From assembly GCA_014084085.1 (NCBI GenBank), contig NPFB01000160.1:1-64000 (forward strand): a stretch of DNA of 64,000 bases. The letters are read 5' to 3'. A program made the translations under genes and the position numbers. This DNA is from Hondaea fermentalgiana (Eukaryota > Sar > Bigyra > Thraustochytrida > Thraustochytriidae). The notes under the pieces are model-generated. The model had not been told where the DNA came from. It ran no database searches and worked only from the letters and a program-made list of their open reading frames with translations. Shown piece by piece: positions 39,899-48,729 of this stretch; positions within the stretch are counted from its first letter, which is position 1; the number at the start of each line of letters is the position of its first letter.

Positions 39899-40429
39899 TC
39901 AGCCATCGAGACCGTGTGCCATAACGTGCACGAACTCTTCGAGATTGAGCTTGCCGTCCTTATCCTTGTCGACTTCATCAATCATTTCCTGCAGCTCGTA
40001 GTCCTTGAGTGGCTCGCCCATATTCTCAAGAACCTTGCCAAGCTCTGCCGCCGTGACAAAGCCATCGCCGTCGAGATCAAAAATCTTGAACGCCTCTGCC
40101 CAATTCTCGGCCTGTCCGGGCTCCTTTTCGGTGCTGCTCTCACCCGACATCTCGGCCATGATTTCAAGAAACTCCTCAAAGCTGATTTCTCCCGACCCAT
40201 CAACGTCCACCTCGTCAAACATGCGTCTCACTTCATCGTCTGACGGGTCGAGACCGAGGCACCGCATTACGTGTCCGAGTTCAGTAATGCCTACGCCGCC
40301 ATCTCCATTTTTATCGAAAATGTTGTAGGCGTCACGAAAGTGCTCCACTTTCTCCGGGCTCAAAACAGCGGCCTTTGACGACGGTGCAGCGTTAGCGCCG
40401 TCGCCCGCCGGGCCCTTGGTTTCCGCCAT
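39899..40429 (-). CDS. Calmodulin-like four EF-hand protein
   Basis: A 176-residue intronless protein. After an A/P/S-rich leader of about 25 residues it has four EF-hand loops: D-K-N-G-D-G-G-V-G-I-T-E, D-V-D-G-S-G-E-I-S-F-E-E, D-L-D-G-D-G-F-V-T-A-A-E and D-K-D-K-D-G-K-L-N-L-E-E. All keep acidic residues at positions 1 and 12, so all four should bind calcium. The linker between the lobes is longer than in calmodulin, with an insert around E-S-S-T-E-K-E-P-G-Q-A. Candidates are calmodulin-like, centrin-like or troponin C-like sensors; the N-terminus is too short and too different to choose. It is head-to-head with the archaemetzincin-like gene, 478 bp apart. Confidence 0.9.
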   Translation of the reverse strand: MAETKGPAGDGANAAPSSKAAVLSPEKVEHFRDAYNIFDKNGDGGVGITELGHVMRCLGLDPSDDEVRRMFDEVDVDGSGEISFEEFLEIMAEMSGESSTEKEPGQAENWAEAFKIFDLDGDGFVTAAELGKVLENMGEPLKDYELQEMIDEVDKDKDGKLNLEEFVHVMAHGLDG

Positions 40430-40907
40430 TGTCTCTCTCTCTCTCTTTCTTCCCCGCGTGTATTGCGAGCCCTACGTCTTCTCTGTGTCTTCTGTTGCGT
40501 CTACGTCCCTTGTGTCGCCTGCGTTGCCTGCGTTGCCTGCGTTCCGAAATCTCGCGCGCGAAGTGTTTTGCTACGATACCTGCTCCGCGGGATCCGTTTC
40601 TCCGTCGCCGGACTCGGTCACAGTCAGCATGATCACCTAACAGTAAGTAGTAAAAGCGCTCTCGATTGAGTGCACACCATGCGAGCGAGGACGAGAATGC
40701 ACCGGGTTGGGAACGCCGCGACAATGGGGGATGCGCCGCGCGAGGCGAGTCTTGCCACTGCTCGAGCGAGCGTGTGAGCGATTCGTTCGAGGGAGGCACC
40801 GAGCAAGCGCTGCATGCCCGACGGTACCGTGCTGATGCAACAGGGCTGCGGCAGAGAGCGAGACTCACTCAAGTCGAGCCAGCTGTAAGTCTGCTGCAAG
40901 TCCGACA
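40430..40907. other. Shared divergent promoter region
   Basis: Lies between the starts of the calmodulin-like (minus) and archaemetzincin-like (plus) genes. (CT)n occurs beside the calmodulin-like start and a GTTGCCTGC triplicate at about 40523-40545. A GTAAGT at 40885 and a following AG suggest, weakly, a tiny 5' UTR intron of the plus-strand gene. Confidence 0.4.
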
Positions 40908-42683
40908 ATGCCGGGCGGCGGCGAGGACATTGCCAAGCTTTTGGCCAAGCGCGCGCGCCTCCGCAAGGTGCACTGCGCGCGACAGATACAGCGTCAGGCG
41001 CGTGTGTGGCTGGCCCGACTTCGGAGACAATACGCCTTCGTATACAAAGTTTGCCGCCCTGGTGGCATTTATGAACAAGGGCGGCTCCGGGCTGTCGTTG
41101 CCGCCTGGCGAAACTTTGCCGATGACGAAGATGTGCGATGGTCCAAAGGCGTCGCCTTCTTTGGGTACCGCGCAGGCTATCTCTGGCAAGACGGTAACAG
41201 GGACATGAAGGAGCGAAGATTTGTCGTCTTTCACGATCACATTGACATTGTCGACGCCAACACTGATAAGAAGGTCTGGAGCATCGAGTACAGCAAGGTT
41301 CGTCGCGTTTCCAAGGGCGTGGAGCACAAAAAACACGATGTGACCGTGGAACTGCGAACCGGTCATCGTGACGTGTACAAGCTGCTTAACCCGATCGGCT
41401 TCGTGGCCGCTTTCCAGTTCAACATGATGAAGTGGGTTCATCGTGAAGAGCGCAAGCATGACCGGCAGCGAGTCAAGGCGCGACACGAGGAGATCTTTCA
41501 GGAGGACCGCGTCTCAGGCGAGCCAGAGATTGAGGAATTCCGTCCAGACCCAGCCCCATCGCTTCCTGGAAGCGCTGAGCGCAGCGAGGCGAGCGGAGAA
41601 GATGTGGTTGACCTCGTCCCGCCCTTGCGACTGGCCTGCCAGTCTGGTCTGGACAAGAGCGGGCTCTTTGGACCCATTCAAAGGCCATGGAAGGACGATT
41701 GGATTGGACTTCGCCCCGAGGCGCGCACGCAGAGCCAACGCTACCAAGATTGGAAGGCGATGGACCCACGCATTCCCTTTGGCAGTAATCGCAGCCACAT
41801 TTTTCTCGTGGCCATTGGCGATCTCGAGCCCTTTAACGGAGGCTGCGAGCTGCGATGCCTTGCCGACTTTGCGCGCGCGTACTTTCATGGGATCCGCGTG
41901 ACGACACTGCCCCCGATTCCGCTACGAGGGCTGCATCGCGATCGCGGGATGCGGTTGGACATGAAGCTGACTGGTTTCGAGACGGAGGAAGCCTGCAAAA
42001 ATACCAGTGTTCCAATTCAACTGCCCGAGATTGAGCGGTACTTGCGTAAGTTGCTGCCCACGAACGCCTTTGTGCTCATTGGCATCACCTTGCACGAGGT
42101 CTCTGGAGGCGAGGGGTACACGAGGGGCAGTCCGTACATGACGCTGCCCGAGATGCGCGAGCACGCAAACCGCAAACGCGTCTGCGTTTTGAGTCTCTCG
42201 CGCCTGGATCCGTGGTACCGGCGGAATCCGACACGAGATCCGCACATTCAGGACTCTCGTGAGACCCGCAAGACACTGCTGCTCCGCCGCGCCTGCAAGT
42301 GGCTTGCACATCACGCCATGCTGCTTTTCGACATGGACCACTGCGTTTATCACGGGTGTCTCATGAACGGCTTTGCGCACCTCGAGGAGATGGGCTTTGT
42401 GCCTTTGCAGATCTGCCCCATTTGTCTGCGCAAGTTGCTTGACGCGATTGGCATCAAAACTTCTGTGCGCTGCATCGAGCGGTATCGTTCTCTGCGCAGG
42501 TTCTGCCACGTGAACCAGACCGTCTTTTCGCGTGACCGCGCCTGGTACGCCGTGCGTATCGCCTCCCTCGAGAAGGCGCTGTTGCGCCACCAGACCACCT
42601 TGGAGCTCGAGCGTCTTTTTGGCGCCTCTTCCTCCACATCCGACGTGCGCTCGAGTCTCCCGCGTCTCGACGTCAGAACTTAG
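40908..42683 (+). CDS. Archaemetzincin-like protein, probably catalytically dead
   Basis: A 591-residue intronless protein. The N-terminus has an IQ-like helix (A-R-Q-I-Q-R-Q-A-R-V-W-L near 25) and a beta-rich PH-like region (about 75-180). Residues about 300-570 match archaemetzincin: D-L-E-P-F, G-I-T-L-H-E-V near 390, and the zinc segment. The family motif is HExxHxxGxxHC with C-x4-C-x-M and a downstream CxxC. Here it reads H468-H-A-M-L472-x-x-D475-x-x-H478-C479, then C484-L-M-N and C503-P-I-C506. The first and third histidines and all structural cysteines are kept, but the catalytic glutamate is His and the second histidine is Leu. Family members are zinc aminopeptidases; this one is probably a pseudoenzyme with the structural zinc site intact. 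Confidence 0.85.
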   Translation: MPGGGEDIAKLLAKRARLRKVHCARQIQRQARVWLARLRRQYAFVYKVCRPGGIYEQGRLRAVVAAWRNFADDEDVRWSKGVAFFGYRAGYLWQDGNRDMKERRFVVFHDHIDIVDANTDKKVWSIEYSKVRRVSKGVEHKKHDVTVELRTGHRDVYKLLNPIGFVAAFQFNMMKWVHREERKHDRQRVKARHEEIFQEDRVSGEPEIEEFRPDPAPSLPGSAERSEASGEDVVDLVPPLRLACQSGLDKSGLFGPIQRPWKDDWIGLRPEARTQSQRYQDWKAMDPRIPFGSNRSHIFLVAIGDLEPFNGGCELRCLADFARAYFHGIRVTTLPPIPLRGLHRDRGMRLDMKLTGFETEEACKNTSVPIQLPEIERYLRKLLPTNAFVLIGITLHEVSGGEGYTRGSPYMTLPEMREHANRKRVCVLSLSRLDPWYRRNPTRDPHIQDSRETRKTLLLRRACKWLAHHAMLLFDMDHCVYHGCLMNGFAHLEEMGFVPLQICPICLRKLLDAIGIKTSVRCIERYRSLRRFCHVNQTVFSRDRAWYAVRIASLEKALLRHQTTLELERLFGASSSTSDVRSSLPRLDVRT

Positions 42684-43107
42684 GCTGGTCTGTGCCTGGG
42701 CTCCAATTATTCCCGTCCTCGTCATCATCTTCATCCTCGTCGTCATCTTCATCCTCGTCATCATGATCATTATGATCCACCTCGTCATCATTTTCATCCT
42801 CGTCGTCATCTTCATCACGATCATTATGATCATCCTCGTCATCGTCATCATCATCACATCATCACATCATCATCATCATCATCACATCATCATAATCATG
42901 CCTCACATCCGCTGCCTTGTGGATCCCTTCGTCTGGCTCCCTCCCCTCACTCACCATGGTCGCTGGCACTGGCAGGGTTCAAGTCTAGCGTGTTCGGATT
43001 GATGTGCGCGCAGAATCCTTTTGCGCTTTCGCGCTTGTCTGCCTGCGTCTGCCGCGGCTCGCTGTCGCGCGAGGAGCCCCGGAGGGCGGGGCCGGCCAGG
43101 CCAGGTC
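42684..43107. other. Intergenic region with simple repeat
   Basis: Holds the (ATC)n-type tract at 42715-42900 and the 5' flank of the transporter gene. Nothing else recognised. Confidence 0.5.
42715..42900. repeat. Microsatellite (ATC)n / (CGTCATC)n
   Basis: About 185 bases of near-continuous tcatc, cgtcatc and catcat units immediately after the stop of the archaemetzincin-like gene. Confidence 0.9.
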
Positions 43108-45147
43108 ATGCTCGCGGGCCGCGAGGACTCCGCGCCGCTGCGCCCCGGCCTCGGTCTGGGCCGCGCGGACTCCGGCGGCTCGGAGCAGGCCTTCCTCGAC
43201 GAGGACCGCGGCGAGGACGGCGCCAACGGCGGGCCTCCGCACAGAAGCGAGAGCGCCGGCGGCCGCGAGGGCCCGCTGCCCATGGAGATGGAGACGGACC
43301 CGGCTGGCGGCGCGGGCCAGCGCGCGGCCCAGAAACTGAGCGCGGGAGCCCTCGCCCGCGACGTTCTCGCGGCGCCGGCCAACGTTGCGGCCTACTATCG
43401 GCGACTTAGCGAGGCGTTTGGATGGCGCTTCGTGGCCATGGTGAGCATCGTGTACGGCTTGAACCAGGGCATGGGCGAGGCCTTCTTCGAATTCGGCGGA
43501 CGATACTTGCTCTCGGATGAACCGCCCGCTGGATTTGGGCTCAATGCTAGCCGCATCGAGTCTATCCAGGGCTTTGCCAACGTGCCCTGGCAAATCAAGT
43601 CCGTCTACGGCATTGCCAGCGACACCTTTCCCATTGGCGGCTATCATCGGAATCCGTACGTGATCGCCGCTGGTGCGCTCGGTGTCGCGAGCTGGTCCGC
43701 GCTCTGGATCTTCCCGCTCGGTGTTGGATTTGCAGCAATCATGCTCTTTTTGGGTAACCTCTCTGTAGCTTCCCCGGACGTCATGATTGATGCCTCTGTG
43801 GCCGAGCGCTGCAGATCGCATCCGAACTTTGCGTCTGACTTGCAGACCCTGTGTTGGGCGAGCTTTGGCCTCGGCAAGATTGCCGCCTCGTCTTCCATGG
43901 GCGTTCTCATGGCCCTCTTTGGATCTCGTGCACTCTTTGGACTTACGACCATGACCAGCGTGGCCATGTTGATTCCTGCTCTCTTCAATTGGATCACGGA
44001 GCAGCCGCGCTCGACTCGTCTCTTGAACACAGCGCCTCGCGCCGCTTCGGGAAGCTCATCGCCCTCGGCGCCTCGATACACCACCGTGCCGGCGAACCCC
44101 GAGGCTCTTCAAGACGTTGACATTGACCTTCGCGGGCATGTGGCCGGTGCCAACGACGATGGCGTCTCTGGCCACGATGCGAGGCGCGCAGACGATCGCG
44201 GCGACGAAATTCAAGTTGAGCATGGCTGCATTGGCAAGCTCCGGCACTTTTTGGTTGATCCGGTCGCTGGGCCTGTATATAGGCTTTCTTTCATCGTCAT
44301 GGGCATTTCCATCGCCATGGGCATAATTGCTGAGCAGTCCGATGGCTACGTTGCGGTCTTTGCTTCTGCCCTTATAACCACGGCGAGCATCGCCATGGCT
44401 GTGTACCAGTACGAAAAGGAAGTCAGTCTTCGGCTCGCCAAGGCCTCCGTGTACATTTTCCTCGCTGGCGCAATGCAACCGACCTCCTCGCTCATGTTTC
44501 TGTGGAGCAAACACGATGAGCGCTACTGCGACGACAAGGCCGATCAATGTCCCGGAAGCTTTTGCCCTCGACCTTGCTTTTCCGAGGAGTTCTTTTCACT
44601 CGTGAGTGTCGTTGGCTATGTGGTCTTCGTGGTTGGAACGGCAATGTACAACAAATACCTGAGCTCGTGGTCTTACAAACGAATTTGGCGCGTCACACAA
44701 ATTGCGCTCACGCTTGCAAGTTTATTGGACCTGATCTTTGTGCAACGCTGGAATCTGGCGCTCGGCATTCCAGATAAGGCTTTTGTGCTGGGCGACGAGA
44801 TCCTCAACGACCTCATCAGCCGTCTCAACACTATGCCGCTGTTTGTCCTTGCGGCAGCAACGTGCCCACCCGGCGTGGAGGCGACGCTCTTTGCGCTCAA
44901 CATGGGTCTCTCGAACTTTGGCGTCACGCTCGGTAGGTATCATGGCGTTGGTCTCATGTGGATCTTTGGGGGTGTCACGGGACCAAATTTTGTCAATCTC
45001 GACTGGTTCGTCCTGGCGCGAAGTCTCATGCGTCTTTTGCCAATTTTGCTCATCCCCGTTCTCGTACCGGATGGCACGCCGCAAACGGAAACCTTTGAGG
45101 ACGTTCACGCAGGCACCGATGATGGTGAGGATCCGGGCAAGGCATAG
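43108..45147 (+). CDS. Folate-biopterin transporter (BT1) family protein
   Basis: A 679-residue intronless protein. The first 100 residues are a G/A/E/D-rich cytosolic tail. The rest carries about twelve hydrophobic segments. The family signature is visible at about 153-172: F-A-N-V-P-W-Q-I-K-S-V-Y-G-I-A-S-D, as in BT1/FBT carriers of plants, kinetoplastids and apicomplexans, followed by a segment with D-V-M-I-D-A-S-V-A-E. A loop of about 90 polar residues splits the two halves. The family moves folates or pterins, and some members take other substrates, so the cargo here is unproven. Frames upstream of M at 43108 start with a non-ATG codon, so this is the first usable start. Confidence 0.88.
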   Translation: MLAGREDSAPLRPGLGLGRADSGGSEQAFLDEDRGEDGANGGPPHRSESAGGREGPLPMEMETDPAGGAGQRAAQKLSAGALARDVLAAPANVAAYYRRLSEAFGWRFVAMVSIVYGLNQGMGEAFFEFGGRYLLSDEPPAGFGLNASRIESIQGFANVPWQIKSVYGIASDTFPIGGYHRNPYVIAAGALGVASWSALWIFPLGVGFAAIMLFLGNLSVASPDVMIDASVAERCRSHPNFASDLQTLCWASFGLGKIAASSSMGVLMALFGSRALFGLTTMTSVAMLIPALFNWITEQPRSTRLLNTAPRAASGSSSPSAPRYTTVPANPEALQDVDIDLRGHVAGANDDGVSGHDARRADDRGDEIQVEHGCIGKLRHFLVDPVAGPVYRLSFIVMGISIAMGIIAEQSDGYVAVFASALITTASIAMAVYQYEKEVSLRLAKASVYIFLAGAMQPTSSLMFLWSKHDERYCDDKADQCPGSFCPRPCFSEEFFSLVSVVGYVVFVVGTAMYNKYLSSWSYKRIWRVTQIALTLASLLDLIFVQRWNLALGIPDKAFVLGDEILNDLISRLNTMPLFVLAAATCPPGVEATLFALNMGLSNFGVTLGRYHGVGLMWIFGGVTGPNFVNLDWFVLARSLMRLLPILLIPVLVPDGTPQTETFEDVHAGTDDGEDPGKA

Positions 45148-45380
45148 TATGAGTTCTCGCCGTGTTAGGTGAGTCACACTTGCTCATCAAGAGCAAGGGA
45201 CCAATCACACAGCGCCCGTAAAAGCGCAACCTGTGCACGAAGCGAGATCTCGCTCCTCTTTTCTTTATTTTGTTGTTGTATTTTGAACGAAGTAACGTAG
45301 CATACATAATTTTTTGAATGATAAAAGGCCTCGTCGGAGTTACGTGGGTGCGTTTTGCGCTGAGGAAAAGAAGATTTACA

Positions 45381-48233
45381 TTACAGCCCATTGATGAGGT
45401 GGGAGTTCGGAAAGAGGGCAACGCCGCAAAAAAGACAAGTTGGTTGTTGCGGGAGGAGCGGCGTGAAGAATGAGCTCGGCGCCGGATCATTGCTTGCGTC
45501 TTCATCCTCGCGAATGTAGGCCTGCGTTGCAGATCCGCAAATGTCGCATTCGAGCACCTCGTACTGGTCAAGTTCCTCTAAAGTATACATGTCGCGCGCC
45601 AAAAGGTCGCCCTGGAGACCAAGTGTTGAGCGCGAAAACTGAACGGAGGGCACTTCTGGGGCGCGCTCGACGTTCTGCAAAGGTCGTTTTTCGAAACGCT
45701 CAGTAGGGGCCCCGAGCGCCTCGTAAGCTTTGTTAAAAGCCTGAACTTGATCTTGCGTGAATGAAATGCCATCGGCGGCCATCTCGCGAGCAAGATCGAG
45801 CAAGGCGAGCGCTCGTGCACACGCGGACGCGGGCAGCCCAGACTTCGCCCCCTTCGATCGTGCATTCACTTCTTGGGCAACCTTGACAATCCAAGCGCTC
45901 ATGACCTGAATACGCTGAAGGCGAATCTGTTCCGTCGGATCGAATTCGGGTCGAAAGAAAGAGATACCCACTAGCTGGATAACAGCGCTGAGGATAATGA
46001 GCTCTTCGGACGTGAACGATACAGAATCGCCACCTTGCTCTCCTTCGTGTTTCGCCTGCGCCAGGGCGCGCCACTGCGTCGCAACGGCGAACTGACATGC
46101 CGAGGTGCGCGACGCCCACCACGCAATGTCATGTAAAGCGTAGGGTCGACCCTCGGCTACACATTGGTCAATCATGGACTTGAGACTTGCCACCAGAGGG
46201 TGCGCAGAGAGTATAGTGTGCGGGCCTGGGACGCGTCGGTTTGACTTTGCCATGAGGGAGGCTTTTTGCAAATGCAGCGTCAAAAGCGCAGCGCCATGCG
46301 GTGAAAAGGCGAGCCCTGTTGCAGCATTGGCCATTCCTGAGCCGCCAACGCGTTTGGTGTTTTCTTGCAAGATGCGTTCGTTGCAGACTTCTGTGGCCGA
46401 CCAGTCTGTATTTGGCCGCCACGCCAAAAGCTGGCCCGTCTGACCTACGGAAACGACGATCTCGCGTGTCGGATGGAGCTCGCACCCGACAACGGCGTGC
46501 GAGGTAGTCATCATGACATGCTGATCTCTGGTCGCGTCGTCGGAAGAGTGAATGTTTTTCCACCAAATGACCAAGTTTCCCAGACTGGCAACGAGTCGGC
46601 CTGGTTCTCGAAATCGTAGCGAAGACACAGCCATGTGTCCGCTGGTACCGCGAAGCATGCGCAAGAGCTCGACTTTTTCAATGGAATGTTTATTGGCCTC
46701 AAAGTGAATGCCAAGAAGCGCGATGCTCCCGTCGCTGTAGCCCACGACAAGGCTGTCCACCTTTGCCGGAGAGGGACACCACACCATGGCCGTGATCCAT
46801 TGCATACGAGATCTGGCCGCCTCTCTGCTTTCGGTGATCTCGATCTTTTCCGGTGCTGCCTCTACAGCAGTCGTTGCTTCACCAGCGGCACTGGCGGAGG
46901 GGACTTGTGTTTGCTCTGCGTCCACCATCACTTTATCATCGTCGCCTTCTTCTTCATTTTCAATCGATTGGGACCTGGCCCTGGATCGAGTACCTCGCCT
47001 CGTCGTCCTACCTCGGGCGCTGGTGTTCTTTGCTGCTTTTGGCTTTGGCTTGGCCTTTGGCTTGACGGCCTTTTTCTTCGTCTTGATGCTAGTCTCGGCT
47101 TTACCGGACGCGTTGCTGTTGCGATCGTTACTGGTTTGTTTCTTGTCATTCTTGTCGTCTCTTGTCGGTTTTTTCCCATTCTCGTCCTCGTTGCCAGTTT
47201 TGTCGACACCCTTCTTTTTGTCGCCATTGTTTTGCGCGTCCTGTTTCTGCTTATCGTTCGCGGAAGGCGGATACTTGAGCTCGTGCGAGGAAAAGTGCGA
47301 CAAACACTCTGCACGCGCCGGACTCTCGTCGAGATGCAAACCCCAGAGGCTGATGTGTCCAGCGTTGATGCGAGATCCGCAGGCAAGTACGGGTCTGCGC
47401 GGGTGCCAGGCAAGACTCGCGACGTAGAGCTTGCTAATCGGAGTTGCGGGCTCACCTTTGTCGCGATCTGACTCGTTGAGGTAGACGTTCATCTCGCATG
47501 GAATTCTTTGCATTTTTGGATCATGACCGAACGCTGGCACACGGTGCAAGGCGACGTCTCCTGCACTGGAAACGGTGGCTACATAGTTGCCGTCGGCGCT
47601 GCTTGTGCAGTCGTAAAAGTAGGTCGTGACCGACTCTGGTTTGGATTTACCTGGAGGGCGCTTGAGCCAATCGTCGTGAGCGCGCAAGTTTTGAAAGTCG
47701 AGGGCCATATCGCCCGAGACGGGAAAGTGCCAGGAGAGCTTGGGAACATTGACAATGAGCGTAGGCTGCGTTTCCACAAAGAATCCTGGGAGACGCACGA
47801 GCCCGTCGTCCCAAGTCGCATCGACCGCTGCGTTTGGACGTCCCGTGAGCTGGTACACGATGACGATGCTTTGCTGCATAATGAGGATAGCATTCGGGCC
47901 GGCGGGGCGCACGAGCGCTCTGCCTGCAGTGGACACGCGCTCGCGGTACGCTTCAAAGAGCATCCAGCGATCTGTTCTTGACGAAGTGGTCCTACTCAGG
48001 CCAAGGATCTTGGCGCCTAGAATGTGCTCGGTGGTCCCCTCGTCTTCGTCGTCTTTGTGGTCATCTTTCTTCGCCTTGGCAAGGTCCTCTTCGAAGCGAA
48101 GCACTTTGAGCGTCTGGAGATCTGGCTGGGATTCCGGCTGTTCGGCCGGGGGCGGCACAGGAGCTTCTTGACCCGCTGCTGCCTCCGCAGGCTTGGGCTC
48201 CTCGTCGGCGCGGTCGCTTGCCGCCGCCTCCAT
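45381..48233 (-). CDS. WD40-repeat protein with C-terminal zinc motif
   Basis: A 950-residue intronless protein. WD40-like blades start at about 125 and resume after a lysine/asparagine-rich and A/T-rich insert (about 325-470). Recognisable blade motifs include G-N-Y-V-A-T-V-S-S-A-G-D-V, V-L-A-C-G-S-R and G-Q-L-L-A-W-R-P. The C-terminal third is helical. It ends with C-D-I-C-G about 40 residues before C-L-F-C-G, a plausible zinc site. This order of propeller, helices and zinc ribbon recalls the TFIIIC subunit GTF3C4, but the match is architectural only. The insert is very basic and may bind nucleic acid. Start M at 48233 is followed by an acidic E/P-rich leader. Its start faces the KH gene across a gap. 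Confidence 0.7.
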   Translation of the reverse strand: MEAAASDRADEEPKPAEAAAGQEAPVPPPAEQPESQPDLQTLKVLRFEEDLAKAKKDDHKDDEDEGTTEHILGAKILGLSRTTSSRTDRWMLFEAYRERVSTAGRALVRPAGPNAILIMQQSIVIVYQLTGRPNAAVDATWDDGLVRLPGFFVETQPTLIVNVPKLSWHFPVSGDMALDFQNLRAHDDWLKRPPGKSKPESVTTYFYDCTSSADGNYVATVSSAGDVALHRVPAFGHDPKMQRIPCEMNVYLNESDRDKGEPATPISKLYVASLAWHPRRPVLACGSRINAGHISLWGLHLDESPARAECLSHFSSHELKYPPSANDKQKQDAQNNGDKKKGVDKTGNEDENGKKPTRDDKNDKKQTSNDRNSNASGKAETSIKTKKKAVKPKAKPKPKAAKNTSARGRTTRRGTRSRARSQSIENEEEGDDDKVMVDAEQTQVPSASAAGEATTAVEAAPEKIEITESREAARSRMQWITAMVWCPSPAKVDSLVVGYSDGSIALLGIHFEANKHSIEKVELLRMLRGTSGHMAVSSLRFREPGRLVASLGNLVIWWKNIHSSDDATRDQHVMMTTSHAVVGCELHPTREIVVSVGQTGQLLAWRPNTDWSATEVCNERILQENTKRVGGSGMANAATGLAFSPHGAALLTLHLQKASLMAKSNRRVPGPHTILSAHPLVASLKSMIDQCVAEGRPYALHDIAWWASRTSACQFAVATQWRALAQAKHEGEQGGDSVSFTSEELIILSAVIQLVGISFFRPEFDPTEQIRLQRIQVMSAWIVKVAQEVNARSKGAKSGLPASACARALALLDLAREMAADGISFTQDQVQAFNKAYEALGAPTERFEKRPLQNVERAPEVPSVQFSRSTLGLQGDLLARDMYTLEELDQYEVLECDICGSATQAYIREDEDASNDPAPSSFFTPLLPQQPTCLFCGVALFPNSHLINGL

Positions 48234-48260
48234 GGCGGGCGGGCGGGCGGGCGGGCGGGC

Positions 48261-48360
48261 NNNNNNNNNNNNNNNNNNNNNNNNNNNNNNNNNNNNNNNN
48301 NNNNNNNNNNNNNNNNNNNNNNNNNNNNNNNNNNNNNNNNNNNNNNNNNNNNNNNNNNNN
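48261..48360. other. Assembly gap (100 N)
   Basis: Exactly 100 N next to a (GGGC)n run. It removes the promoter and 5' end of the KH-domain gene. Confidence 0.95.
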
Positions 48361-48698
48361 GTGGGCGTGGGCGGCGTGGCGCTCTTCGTGGGCGCGCGGC
48401 TGCTCGGCGGCGCGCGCGGAGACGCGGCGCAGCAGGAGCAGGTCCCGCTCGAGGCCCACGAGACGCCCGTCGCGGAGACCGCGAGCAAGAGCAAGAAGAA
48501 GAAGAACAAGAAGAAGAAGAAGTCCAAGACCGCCGCAGCCGCCGCAGCAGCCGCCGCGGAGCCCGCCAAGACGGAGCCCGCGCCGGCCGCGACGGAGGCC
48601 AACGGCAGCAAGGCCGCCCCCAAAAAGCAGGAGCCCGCGAAGGAGAAAGTGACAGCGCCTGCCAAGGCCTCGGCATCCAAGGCCAAGGTCGAGGAGCC

Positions 48699-48729
<31 letters not shown>

